A stretch of DNA of 51,529 bases from Pseudanabaena yagii GIHE-NHR1 (GCF_012863495.1 NZ_JAAVJL010000007.1:1-51529); one strand, 5' to 3'. Positions 25,678 through 33,818 are shown, counted from the first letter of the stretch. Notes: a model not told the origin generated them from the letters alone. A program made the numbers and translations.

Positions 25678-26858
25678 ATTCATCTAAATGTGTTAACAGC
25701 GATCGCCCCATTTATCTTGATTACCACGCCACCACACCCGTTGATCCGCGTGTCGCTTCCGTAGTCATGGAATATATACTGACAGAATTTGGCAATGCCA
25801 GCAGTATTGACCATACCTATGGAGACAAAGCCGATCTCGCTGTCAAACAATCCGCCAAACAAGTCGCTGATTTAGTCGGAGCCTTACCTAGAGAAGTAAT
25901 TTTTACATCGGGTGCGACTGAAAGCATTAATCTCGTGCTGCAAGGATTAACCCAAAAATCACCTAGCCCCCATAAGCTAAAAATTGCAGTATTACCCATA
26001 GAACACAAAGCTGTTCTTGATACTTGTGATGCCCTAGTCAAGAAGGGAATTGCAGAGATGATCCTTTTAAAAGTCGATCGCCAAGGCAGACTAGACCTCG
26101 AACATTTAGAAACAAATTGCTCTCAAGGCATAGATTTAATTTGTGTGATGGCAGCCAATAATGAGATCGGCACTATTTACCCAATGCCAGAAATTGGCGC
26201 GATCGCCCAACGTTATAACCTGCCCTTTCTTTGTGATGCTACCCAAGCCGTTGGCAAAATCCCTATTAACTTTCGCGATTGGGGCATTACCTACTTGGCA
26301 CTATCAGGACATAAAATGTATGCCCCTAAAGGTATTGGCGCATTAATTTTGCGTAAAGGCTATCATCTTCAACCATTAATTTATGGTGGTGGACAGCAAA
26401 AAGGTATCAGAGCAGGGACGCTCAACGTCTCAGGTATTGCTGGTCTGGGTGAAGCTTGCCGCTTGCGTCAGCAAGAAATGTTAGCCGACGAACTAGTAAT
26501 TGCGGCTAAACGTGATCGCCTCCAATCTTTATTACTAGAAAGTATTCCCGATCTAACAATCAATGGTGATCTCCTTAACCGACTGGCGGGAAACCTACAT
26601 ATTTCCGTCCCAAATATTCTCAATAAAGCGATCATTTCCAGAATTCGCGATCAACTGGCGATCGCTACAGGCTCAGCCTGTTCATCAGGTATTGAAGCTG
26701 CTTCTCATGTTTTACAAGCCATTAACCTACCCACACATCTTATTGAAGGAGCCTTACGAATTAGCATCGGCAAATTCACAACCGATGCAGAAATTGATCG
26801 CGCAGCAAACATCTTGATTACAGCAGTGCATAGTACCCAACAAATTATTCGGAGTTAA
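25674..26858 (+). CDS. Cysteine desulfurase (SspA/DndA/IscS-like)
   Basis: A class V PLP-dependent aminotransferase fold with YLDYHATTPVDPRV at the start, TSGATESIN, the PLP lysine K214 in LSGHKMYAPKG, and the catalytic cysteine C336 in TGSACSSG. It takes sulfur from L-cysteine as a persulfide and passes it to an acceptor. It overlaps brxL by four bases and is the last gene of the operon. Its partner is therefore most likely the PAPS-reductase-like protein encoded at 11428, as for DndA with DndC or SspA with SspD. The length of 394 matches IscS/DndA proteins. A housekeeping IscS role is possible but the overlap argues for the operon. Confidence 0.95.
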   Translation: MNSSKCVNSDRPIYLDYHATTPVDPRVASVVMEYILTEFGNASSIDHTYGDKADLAVKQSAKQVADLVGALPREVIFTSGATESINLVLQGLTQKSPSPHKLKIAVLPIEHKAVLDTCDALVKKGIAEMILLKVDRQGRLDLEHLETNCSQGIDLICVMAANNEIGTIYPMPEIGAIAQRYNLPFLCDATQAVGKIPINFRDWGITYLALSGHKMYAPKGIGALILRKGYHLQPLIYGGGQQKGIRAGTLNVSGIAGLGEACRLRQQEMLADELVIAAKRDRLQSLLLESIPDLTINGDLLNRLAGNLHISVPNILNKAIISRIRDQLAIATGSACSSGIEAASHVLQAINLPTHLIEGALRISIGKFTTDAEIDRAANILITAVHSTQQIIRS

Positions 26859-26875
26859 GTTACTCACAGACAGAA

Positions 26876-26944
26876 AAAGAGTCAAGATTCTTGAAAAGAG
26901 CAATCAATAATCTTGATTACTCTTTTCAAGAATCTTGACTCTTT
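26876..26944. repeat. 25-bp perfect inverted repeat between desulfurase and parA
   Basis: The arm AAAGAGTCAAGATTCTTGAA... (26876-26900) is exactly complementary to 26920-26944, with a 19-base spacer that itself contains AATCAATAATCTTGATT. Each arm carries the smaller palindrome TCAAGATTCTTGA. It lies 18 bases after the desulfurase stop and 18 before parA. It could act as a bidirectional terminator for the defence operon, as the parA operator, or both. The same TCAAGAAT-TTGA core recurs through the next 2 kb. Confidence 0.85.
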
Positions 26945-26961
26945 ATTAAAGATTCTATATT

Positions 26962-27753
26962 ATGACTTCTGAACTTTCACCAAGATCAATAATGGCTATC
27001 AAGCTATCTGTCTTCAACATGAAAGGTGGAGTAGGCAAGTCAACAACTGCCTATAACCTAGCCGTAGGGTTAGTTAAGTTTCACCAAAAACGAGTTTTGA
27101 TTATAGACATTGACTCGCAAGGAAATGCTGGGGCAGCATTAGGTATTGAAATATGGCAACTGCAAAAACAGTTAAAGGATGTTCTTCAGCGTCATGCTAA
27201 GTTATCTGAAATTATTGTTAAGACTAATTCAGGTGTCGATGTAGCGCCTTCCAACATCCTCCTTGCCGAAGAAGAAATTCCTATTTCAGGACTCCCAGGC
27301 AGAGAGTTGTTGCTGAGGAAAGCGATCGCCTCGGTCGAAGCGCAATATGACTTTATCCTGATTGACTGTCCGCCAAACATTGGCGTATTTACAATCAATG
27401 CACTCATGGCTGCGGAAGGTGTAATTATTCCCGTAGACATGAGCTACCTCGGCTTACTGGGCATCAAAGGAATCGAACGCGCTCTTTCATTAATACGAGA
27501 CTCTCTAGAACATCCAATTCAGATCGCTGGCGCTCTAGCAACTCGGTTTGATGGACGCAACAACTTGAGCAAAGAAGTGCAGCAATCCTTACATAACCAC
27601 TTTGGCGATCGCATGTTTAAAGCTGTGATTCCTGAAACGGTTAAATTGCGAGAGGCTCCTAGTCATGGGCTATCTATTTTTGAATACGATGCCAGTGGGA
27701 CAGGAGCAAAAGCGTATCGAGAATTAGTTGATGAGGTAATAAAATGGCAGTAA
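26962..27753 (+). CDS. parA: ParA family partition ATPase
   Basis: KGGVGKST (21-28) is the deviant Walker A of ParA/Soj proteins; VLIIDIDSQGNAGAALG and FILIDCPPNIG are the A' and Walker B motifs. The protein binds DNA non-specifically as an ATP dimer and moves plasmid copies through its partner bound to a centromere. An internal ATG at 26992 (MAIKLSVFNMKGG) is the start most ParA proteins of this type use and may be correct; neither start has a strong Shine-Dalgarno. The gene overlaps the ribbon-helix-helix gene by 10 bases. Palindromes on both sides suggest autoregulation. Confidence 0.95.
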   Translation: MTSELSPRSIMAIKLSVFNMKGGVGKSTTAYNLAVGLVKFHQKRVLIIDIDSQGNAGAALGIEIWQLQKQLKDVLQRHAKLSEIIVKTNSGVDVAPSNILLAEEEIPISGLPGRELLLRKAIASVEAQYDFILIDCPPNIGVFTINALMAAEGVIIPVDMSYLGLLGIKGIERALSLIRDSLEHPIQIAGALATRFDGRNNLSKEVQQSLHNHFGDRMFKAVIPETVKLREAPSHGLSIFEYDASGTGAKAYRELVDEVIKWQ

Positions 27754-28118
27754 AGCGATCGGCATTAGGTAATAATCCACTAGCTCAAGGGATCTTTAGT
27801 AAGACCGAACCTGAAGAAGAATCTTTAATCAAGAATCAAGAATCAATAACTATCAATCAAGAATCATCATTCTTGATTGATGGTGAAAAAGAAAAGATTA
27901 ATCTCAGGCTATCACTCGAATTAAATGACTGGCTTGATAATTTGCTAAAACAAGGTAAACGCAAGCATGGGCAGAAGATTGCTAAGGAAGTATGGGTTCA
28001 AGCTGCTCTAGAATTATTTCGAGCAATGCCGATCAACTGGGAGGACATCCAGACTGAAGAAGAACTACGTTCAACTCTTTTGAAACTTGAATCAAGAATC
28101 AAGTTTCAAGATAATTAA
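27744..28118 (+). CDS. Small ribbon-helix-helix partition partner (ParB-like)
   Basis: The 124-residue protein overlaps parA by 10 bases, the position of a centromere-binding partner. Residues about 48-85 (KINLRLSLELNDWLDNLL...KIAKEVWVQAALELF) fit a strand plus two helices of a ribbon-helix-helix DNA-binding fold. The N-terminal MAVKRSALGNNPLAQGIF resembles the start of other short cyanobacterial plasmid ParB-like proteins, a likely ParA-contact segment. The linker at residues 27-45 is encoded by copies of the AATCAAGAAT repeat, so the gene contains candidate binding sites of its own product. It is not a canonical ParB with a CTPase domain. Confidence 0.75.
   Translation: MAVKRSALGNNPLAQGIFSKTEPEEESLIKNQESITINQESSFLIDGEKEKINLRLSLELNDWLDNLLKQGKRKHGQKIAKEVWVQAALELFRAMPINWEDIQTEEELRSTLLKLESRIKFQDN
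27852..27881. repeat. 13-bp inverted repeat inside the partition partner gene
   Basis: ATCAATCAAGAAT (27852-27864) and its complement (27869-27881) flank CATC. It is preceded at 27826-27845 by direct copies of AATCAAG. The sequence matches the core of the intergenic palindromes and lies in the region coding for the linker of the ribbon-helix-helix protein. Confidence 0.8.
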
Positions 28119-28267
28119 TAGATTCTTGGAGAATAGTGTTGCAGTTAGTTTGCGCTCGCAACTTCATTCAATGGCTTTGATCGCTTGCAACAACTAGCTA
28201 GCAAATCTTACTTTTTTGACAAGCAGAAGATAATTTGCTTCAGCAAATAGCAATTGCTAGATTTGTA

Positions 28268-28330
28268 CAAGAAAAGAATCTTGTTTCAAGAATCTTGATT
28301 AATGACTCTTGAAACAAGATTCTTTTCTTG
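28268..28330. repeat. 24-bp perfect inverted repeat in the palindrome field
   Basis: Arms 28268-28291 (beginning CAAGAAAAGAATCTTGTTTC) and 28307-28330 are exact complements with a 15-base spacer containing ATCTTGATT. It is the longest hairpin in the intergenic field. It lies 150 bases after the partition partner stop and could also end that transcript. Confidence 0.8.
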
Positions 28331-28474
28331 ATTAGTAATTTGCTCAAGGAATAAACACTTAAAGATTGAAAATAATTCATGCATTAAGCGCGGACTCAAT
28401 TCACAATAAACAAACCCATTTTGAGTAATTGATGATCATGGGTTAAAAGCTCTAACCTGAGAAATCCCTAGAAT

Positions 28475-28520
28475 CAAGAATATTGAAACTTGATTCTAGA
28501 TTACAGTTTCAATATTCTTG
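28475..28520. repeat. 16-bp inverted repeat overlapping a second one
   Basis: CAAGAATATTGAAACT (28475-28490) and its complement (28505-28520) flank a 14-base spacer. An overlapping shorter pair, TAGAATCAAG and CTTGATTCTA, shares the left half, so two alternative hairpins can form. Confidence 0.75.
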
Positions 28521-28664
28521 ACAAGTTCAATGCCATACTCAGGCAGTGAAGCAAAAAATAGAGCCTGTAAAAAATTCTGTGTAAATAGCCTTGAAAGCTG
28601 CCAATTAGATACTAAAAAATTGATAGCCTCAAATCTGATCAAGGTTTTAATTCAAGTTTAAATA

Positions 28665-28700
28665 ATCAAGAATATTGAGTCTTTAATCAATATTCTTGAT
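28665..28700. repeat. 14-bp inverted repeat with TCAAGAATATTGA core
   Basis: ATCAAGAATATTGA (28665-28678) and its complement (28687-28700) flank GTCTTTAA. Each arm holds the near-palindromic core seen around parA. Confidence 0.75.
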
Positions 28701-28839
28701 AAGTAGGATAAACGACTAGCCTATGGCATGTCATCAATTAAACTAGGGGATAAGGCTAATCAGTCGTTGCAGAATAGAAAAAAGTAGGCGAAAAAAAGAC
28801 TACGAGTTTTTCGGTCAAACTACTCAACCGTTTTAAGTC

Positions 28840-28892
28840 TGTCTTCCTAATTGATGACGCATCACTATGTCGTGTCATCAATTAAGAAGACA
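28840..28892. repeat. 21-bp imperfect inverted repeat of the TCATCAATTAA class
   Basis: TGTCTTCCTAATTGATGACG... (28840-28860) pairs with 28872-28892 with two mismatches and an 11-base spacer. The motif TGTCATCAATTAA also occurs as a single copy at about 28729-28741. It differs from the TCAAGAAT class and may bind a different protein, for example the replication protein. Confidence 0.7.
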
Positions 28893-28997
28893 CGAAAATA
28901 AAGAGAGAAATTACAAAGAGCCAAATAATTCAAGGAATAGTCAAATCTTTGATTTCTTTAGGCTCCCACTGGAAGATATTGAGGCAAAAGCAGAACA

Positions 28998-29041
28998 ATT
29001 TATCTTGATTATTGAAACTTGATTATTGATTCAAGATAAAT
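28998..29041. repeat. 11-bp inverted repeat near the replication gene end
   Basis: ATTTATCTTGA (28998-29008) and TCAAGATAAAT (29031-29041) are exact complements; the spacer repeats TTGATTATTGA units. It lies 85 bases from the stop of the minus-strand replication gene. Confidence 0.65.
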
Positions 29042-29126
29042 AGAAGACAAAGACAATGATTAGACAGGCAGTATTTCTCTACTATCAAGAGAAAATTTGT
29101 ATTAATGATATATTTCCTGACAAATA

Positions 29127-32100
29127 CTAAGGAATAAACGTAGCTAGTGTTGAAAACAATCGATTATGCGCTATGAGCGAGAGCTTAGCAACGACAAAAT
29201 GATGTAAATATTGCGGAATATAAGAATTAAAGAACTCGATAATTCCCGCCAGAGTTGATTGAATCGATGCATTATCAGCTAGGAGTTTTTCTGTAGCCCC
29301 AGACCAAAACTCAACTAGGTCTTGATCATTTGAATCAAGCGATCGCGTATTCACTAGATCAATATTTTCAGTTAAATTTTGGATCGTATTGCTATAAAGG
29401 AAATTTAATAGCGGATCGATCCACTCAAAATTGCGCCTGAACTGACCCCACTTAATCCCCAGCCAATCAGCTTTTTGTCTTTGGGACATAGACAGTAAAT
29501 CAATACCCTTAGCCAAGGCATCTTGGACAAGTTGTGTAATCTGAGACTTGAGAATTTCTAATTTACTCATCGCCTCAGGTGTAATGTCACTGGCGACAAT
29601 TTTGGTATGGGGAATCTGCCCCAAATCAAAATCAGCCAAGAAATAAATCTGGTCGCCATCCTGAAAGCGATGTCCCGACTTGCGCCCAAAACATTGCTGG
29701 ACATTAGCCAAGATACGGCGATCGACAAACTCAGCAAAAGCAGGGTCATCCTCATCAGGATGTAAACCCGTTAACACTGCATACTCAGATTTAAGAGCCG
29801 CAATATTCGGACAAGGCGTACCCGTCACCACAAAAGTTTTCGCTGTCGCAAAATCATTAGAGCCGCGAGAATCACGGAACCAAATCCCATCGGCATTGTC
29901 CGCAAACTTCTTAAAGTCAATCACCATTGTCGAAGGATCAATAGTTTTAAGATGAGTAGCGATCGCCTCCGCCTTTCTTTGTTGTTCAGCACCACGCTGC
30001 ATGGTCATGCGTCCGATATCTGTCACTTGAAAAATCGTAGGCATCGGTAAAATCCCTGATTGCTTAACCAGATGGACATCGGCAGCCAACCGCATCTTTA
30101 AGTCAGCAACATTAATCGTGGCATCCAGATAAAGATTCGCCGCCGATCGCTGGGCAATGTCCCGCAGACGAGCATCAAGGAGAGAGACAGTCAGCTTGCC
30201 GCGATGAATATGTAGAGCGCCATGTTGAATCTTGCCAACCAGAATATCTAGAAATTCAGGGAGCCATTGCTTCAAAACATCACGGTTAACCATCTGCTCA
30301 ATTTCCGTAAAACCAAGAGTAGTCTCTTGCTTGAGCAAAGCATTTAGCCGTGACAGTTCCCGTTTGTCTTTGCCCTTAACCTGCTCAAACTCAGAATCAG
30401 CAATGCCATTAACCGTATCTAGAATTGATAAATCAGGTTGAAGTACATCAGCGAGCAAAGTAAGATCGCCAACTTCAGAAATAAGCTCAAGAAGCTCTGT
30501 CTTAATTTTTTGAAAATTCAAACCATACTTAGACTTGTCGGCTAATAAATCATGCAGCTTATTGAGTAGATCAATAATTTGATGTTTATTTTCTAAATTA
30601 GTGCGGGAGATTTTAGCGATCACCTTGTCAACATCATCCGCATCAACCGAAATTTGGCGCATCATGGATAAACTTTCCGATACTTCCTCCCATATCAGCA
30701 AAGTTTTCGAGTAATCATACTGGTCGGGATTTGGCAAACTCATGGGATGGGAGCGCAAAATCTTGGAGTTAAAAGCGATCGCCCGTTCATGTCGAAATCC
30801 AAACCCATCACCCGAACTACCACGACAAGCCTTGAGTAAAGGGCAAGTCTCACAAATAATCTGAGTATCAGAGATCCCTTTTTTCTTTAGAGCAGCGATC
30901 GCCCCTGTACGAGAGCAATTAGCTCTGGTGGTAAGAGCTTCTCCCTGTTGGGCAAGGCGGAGTTTACCTTTCTTGTTCGTCAAGCCATTGTGACGCGCAG
31001 GCAATAATTGCCAATCTTGCAAAGTTGTCGTGGAGACATTACGAGAGTCACCATATATATAGATAATTTTCTCGATGCCATCACCAAACATCTCAGGACG
31101 TAGCGAACCAGCATCATGACTTTTGCCAGTACCAGTTGCCGAAGCATCGAGGACGTGTTTGTGAGATCGCAGAGAATTTTGCCAAGATGTTAATCTTTCC
31201 CCTGATGCATATTCATAGTCAGGTGCAGTATCAGGCGATCGCTTAACATCACTTTTCGACTTAGATTTAGGGAAAAGCTTATCTGATAACCATTGAAGAG
31301 GAGACAGTTTCGTTTTGGGTTGATAATTAGCAATTTGAAAAAACTGTTCAACCGTCAAAAGCTGAATCCCTTCCCTACTAGATAACTCATCAATGTCATC
31401 ATCAGTTTTGGCAAACTGACCCCACCAAAGAATATCCACCGCAAAATCTAGCTCAGCCAGAAAATCGAGATTTTTCTCATGGCGGCGCATTACTGATGAG
31501 TTAGCAATATCCCCTGCATCGATCGCATATTCCAAACGAGTCAACTCAGGTTTAGCCCCAATCGCATCAAAGTAACTTTGTAAAGTTTCTTTACTAGCCA
31601 CAAACTGACCACCCGAAGCCCCGATCGCCACACAACCACGCAGTTTAGAAGCAAGATAAGGCTTAACACCAGTACCCTCAACCAAAACCACACGCTGATG
31701 ATCGTCCTGAATATCACCTTGAAAAGCAAGGGGTAACTCTCCATTTTGTTGTTGAGCCGAGATGCCAAAAGGCTTATGCCAACGATAGCGCCCAGAATCG
31801 GCATCGCGCAAACGGATTTGAAAACCGAGAATCTGACCCAATGGATTCTTAATTGGCAGAATATAGCCAGAATTAGTTGATTTAGCACCTAAATACTTAA
31901 TCTCGAACTCAGACAAGCCACGGCTAACTAAATCGGCTCTATCTAAACTATCTAAATCGAGTTTCTGTAAATAATTTTGATAAAGGCGATCGCGTTGAGT
32001 CGTATCAGGCAACTTCGCCAAACCATCCCGCTTCGCTTTTTGTTGAGCCAGCCGCAGCCTTAAATTTTTAGTGCGACGCTCTTGGCGGTCTAATTCAGAC

Positions 32101-32330
32101 TCAAGACGCTTGCGGACATACTTACCCGCAAAGTAACCGCCATTAGTTTCACCCAGATATTTCCAATCAGGCAGATCGGCATCACTGGGATGGGTCATAC
32201 ACAGAACAAAATCTTGATTGTCCGAAGCAGTTCGACATTTACCTGTGATGTCATCGCAGATCGGACAAGGATTATTTGATTTAGTTGGTGAAAACTTTCG
32301 GGAAGAATACTGGTTATTTAGGGAGATCAT
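29127..32330 (-). CDS. Plasmid replication protein, CyRepA1-like primase-helicase, 1067 aa
   Basis: Residues 22-47 hold CPIC, C32, C44 and H47, a zinc-ribbon-like primase start. A TOPRIM-like segment follows: VVLVEGTG at 214-221, then LEYAIDAGD at 266-274. A helicase core begins with ATGTGKS (398-404) and a Walker B variant LLIWEEV (544-550). Between these lie C472, C493, C496 and C502, the spacing region where XPD/DinG helicases bind an iron-sulfur cluster. The combination fits the CyRepA1 family of cyanobacterial plasmid replication proteins (identified by memory of its layout). It would prime and unwind DNA at the plasmid origin, probably the palindrome field just beyond its stop codon. 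The ATG at 32330 is preceded by the AGGTC of GATCGGAGGTC, a good ribosome binding site. Confidence 0.8.
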   Translation of the reverse strand: MISLNNQYSSRKFSPTKSNNPCPICDDITGKCRTASDNQDFVLCMTHPSDADLPDWKYLGETNGGYFAGKYVRKRLESELDRQERRTKNLRLRLAQQKAKRDGLAKLPDTTQRDRLYQNYLQKLDLDSLDRADLVSRGLSEFEIKYLGAKSTNSGYILPIKNPLGQILGFQIRLRDADSGRYRWHKPFGISAQQQNGELPLAFQGDIQDDHQRVVLVEGTGVKPYLASKLRGCVAIGASGGQFVASKETLQSYFDAIGAKPELTRLEYAIDAGDIANSSVMRRHEKNLDFLAELDFAVDILWWGQFAKTDDDIDELSSREGIQLLTVEQFFQIANYQPKTKLSPLQWLSDKLFPKSKSKSDVKRSPDTAPDYEYASGERLTSWQNSLRSHKHVLDASATGTGKSHDAGSLRPEMFGDGIEKIIYIYGDSRNVSTTTLQDWQLLPARHNGLTNKKGKLRLAQQGEALTTRANCSRTGAIAALKKKGISDTQIICETCPLLKACRGSSGDGFGFRHERAIAFNSKILRSHPMSLPNPDQYDYSKTLLIWEEVSESLSMMRQISVDADDVDKVIAKISRTNLENKHQIIDLLNKLHDLLADKSKYGLNFQKIKTELLELISEVGDLTLLADVLQPDLSILDTVNGIADSEFEQVKGKDKRELSRLNALLKQETTLGFTEIEQMVNRDVLKQWLPEFLDILVGKIQHGALHIHRGKLTVSLLDARLRDIAQRSAANLYLDATINVADLKMRLAADVHLVKQSGILPMPTIFQVTDIGRMTMQRGAEQQRKAEAIATHLKTIDPSTMVIDFKKFADNADGIWFRDSRGSNDFATAKTFVVTGTPCPNIAALKSEYAVLTGLHPDEDDPAFAEFVDRRILANVQQCFGRKSGHRFQDGDQIYFLADFDLGQIPHTKIVASDITPEAMSKLEILKSQITQLVQDALAKGIDLLSMSQRQKADWLGIKWGQFRRNFEWIDPLLNFLYSNTIQNLTENIDLVNTRSLDSNDQDLVEFWSGATEKLLADNASIQSTLAGIIEFFNSYIPQYLHHFVVAKLSLIAHNRLFSTLATFIP

Positions 32331-32542
32331 TATTTTTGACCTCCGATAAGCTTGTTAAGGACGATCTTTAGATAGATCTCCTCCAACAAGTCTTGTGACT
32401 TTAAAAACATCTAAATTGTCCTGATTGTAAGGTTTGTAGCGATTTCAATCAGGAAATAAACAGACTTTTTGAATTCAGTTCGATAATCAATAATTGCTTT
32501 TTGCAAAATTTTTAAAAATTCGCAGCAAAAACTGTTGCTAAA

Positions 32543-32567
32543 CTTATATCTTGCGTTAAGATATAAG
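32543..32567. repeat. 10-bp hairpin in the replication gene leader region
   Basis: CTTATATCTT and AAGATATAAG are exact complements around GCGTT. As it lies upstream of the replication gene it could be an operator or a leader hairpin affecting copy number; no T-run follows on either strand close enough for a standard terminator. Confidence 0.5.
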
Positions 32568-32764
32568 AAAGCGCTGAACAAAATTGCCGTCGTAAGCAAC
32601 ATCTGTCCATTCCTGGATATTAAATTTAAAAGCCTTCGGGTTTACAAGAAAGCTGGTGAGGTGGAAGTCACTGGCTTTTTTGTGTTTGAAGGGGAAAACG
32701 GGTTAAGTAATCTCCTGTAGATAAAAAACTGCAATCTAAGCATACAGCGATCGCTCTAGATCTG

Positions 32765-32803
32765 ATCTATAAAAGATCAAAAAAAGATCAAAATTTTATA
32801 GAT
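32765..32803 (-). terminator. Possible terminator after the HAD gene
   Basis: ATCTATAAAA (32765-32774) and its complement (32794-32803) form a weak AT-rich stem 26 bases beyond the stop of the minus-strand HAD gene. The spacer contains two AAAGATCAAA repeats. Low stability makes it doubtful. Confidence 0.3.
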
Positions 32804-32828
32804 ATCAGTCTGAATAGGTTTGTCTCGC

Positions 32829-33608
32829 TTACATACTGTCATCTATGACACTATTTTTGAGCAATAGCTGGGCTAACTCTTGGAAGCCAACAAACTCAGA
32901 AGCCTGAGTAACGTACTTGGGTAAATGCAGCATTTTGTCTTGATAATGGCGAACATTTGCCACACCGACCGAGATGGGAAATAAAGCAGGATCAAACATC
33001 GCTTCATCATTGGGACTATCGCCAACGGTTAGCACTTGCTGAGAATTGAGTTCAGGAAAATGGTTGCTTAACACCGAAGATAAACCAGTAGCTTTATCTT
33101 GATGGATTGGTTTGATATGACATTGAACATTGCTGTACGTGAAACTCCAACCCATTTGTTGACATTGGGAAGAGATAGATTGAATATCATCGGTTGATAA
33201 ATCATTGACATCAAAAGTCCAATCAGTGATACGGAACTGATTATCAGCAGAAGGATGAAGATTCGGAAATAGCTGCTTAACGTGATGGAAAGTATTTTCT
33301 AGAAGAATACGATGTCTAGATAAATTGGGAACCGAAGAAAGCAAATCTTGGGTTCCATTTGGCTGTAAAAATATCCCTCCATTTTCCGCGATCGCCCCTT
33401 CGACAGGTAAATAATTCACCAAAGCACTGACCCAACCCGCCGAGCGACCAGTCACCAATAGGACTTTAATTCCTGCTGATTGTAAATTCAGAAGAGTCGA
33501 GATGAAATCAGAAGAGAATTTTCCATTTTGGGTAAGAGTGCCATCAACATCGGAAGCAATCAAGCGAATGTCGGACAAATCAGAAGAATTTATAGGCGAT
33601 AGAGGCAT
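32829..33608 (-). CDS. HAD-superfamily phosphatase, Cof-like (subfamily IIB)
   Basis: DVDGTL with nucleophile D20 and acid D22 is HAD motif I; VLLVTGR is motif II; a lysine near HIKPIHQDKATGL serves as motif III; GDSPNDEAMF near residues 195-205 is motif IV. The cap and GYxP-like spacing match Cof/sucrose-phosphatase-type enzymes of about 260 residues, which dephosphorylate sugar or nucleotide phosphates. The substrate cannot be predicted. It stands alone on the minus strand, divergent from the polymerase operon starting at 33819 and upstream of the replication gene. Its relation to the plasmid functions is unclear. Confidence 0.9.
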   Translation of the reverse strand: MPLSPINSSDLSDIRLIASDVDGTLTQNGKFSSDFISTLLNLQSAGIKVLLVTGRSAGWVSALVNYLPVEGAIAENGGIFLQPNGTQDLLSSVPNLSRHRILLENTFHHVKQLFPNLHPSADNQFRITDWTFDVNDLSTDDIQSISSQCQQMGWSFTYSNVQCHIKPIHQDKATGLSSVLSNHFPELNSQQVLTVGDSPNDEAMFDPALFPISVGVANVRHYQDKMLHLPKYVTQASEFVGFQELAQLLLKNSVIDDSM

Positions 33609-33721
33609 AGAAGATGAAATTAAATCCAGAAAAAATCCAAAGCCGATCTAATATATCGTAAAGAATCTGACAAAAAATCTAGCGATTGTTCGCGAGTAAA
33701 GAAATTCCTATTTCCAGTCAC

Positions 33722-33727
33722 TATAAT
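33722..33727 (+). promoter_or_regulatory. Candidate -10 box before the first polymerase operon
   Basis: TATAAT stands 92 bases before the ATG of the small gene at 33819, in the divergent gap. The -35 position (33699-33704, AAGAAA) is poor. A TTGACA at 33729-33734 follows directly but has no good -10 at 17 bases (GATATT at 20). Confidence 0.3.
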
Positions 33728-33818
33728 ATTGACAAGAGAGAAATCTCTGAAACCGATATTTTAGAGCCGTTTGACTAAAGAACTGTAATTCCGTACAAAT
33801 AAATTTGGAGAGACATCA

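Larger units (their letters stand above)
28119..29126. other. Gene-free palindrome field: candidate replication origin and centromere
   Basis: About 1 kb without a credible gene lies between the convergent partition and replication genes. It holds at least five long inverted repeats, mostly built from the TCAAGAATATTGA or TCAAGAATCTTGA core, plus three copies of a different motif, TGTCATCAATTAA. Density and symmetry, between parA-rhh and a replication protein, fit a centromere (parS-like) and iteron-like origin. The division between partition sites and origin sites cannot be made from sequence alone. Confidence 0.6.
32331..32828. other. Intergenic region upstream of the replication gene
   Basis: This 498-base gap between two minus-strand genes should hold the promoter of the replication gene. 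It contains small inverted repeats (TCCTGATTG with its complement at 32419-32454, a 10-bp hairpin at 32543-32567) and AT-rich runs, but I see no credible gene. A 61-codon plus-strand reading frame at 32535-32720 has no ribosome binding site or recognisable content. Confidence 0.6.

Noticed and set aside
4546-26858. A standard Dnd system (DndB-DndE)
   Set aside because: No DndB, DndD (SMC-like with its own motifs) or DndE gene is visible; the PAPS reductase and desulfurase are with DUF4007 and BREX proteins instead.
4546-26858. A type 1 or type 2 BREX system
   Set aside because: No PglX adenine methyltransferase is present in the operon; the only methyltransferases in the window are the divergent gene at 1-1806 and the remnant at 49618.
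28119-29126. CRISPR array or direct iterons in the palindrome field
   Set aside because: The repeats are inverted, vary in arm length and spacing, and do not form regular repeat-spacer units.
32535-32720. 61-residue open frame in the replication gene leader region
   Set aside because: No ribosome binding site, no recognisable domain, and it crosses the 32543-32567 hairpin.
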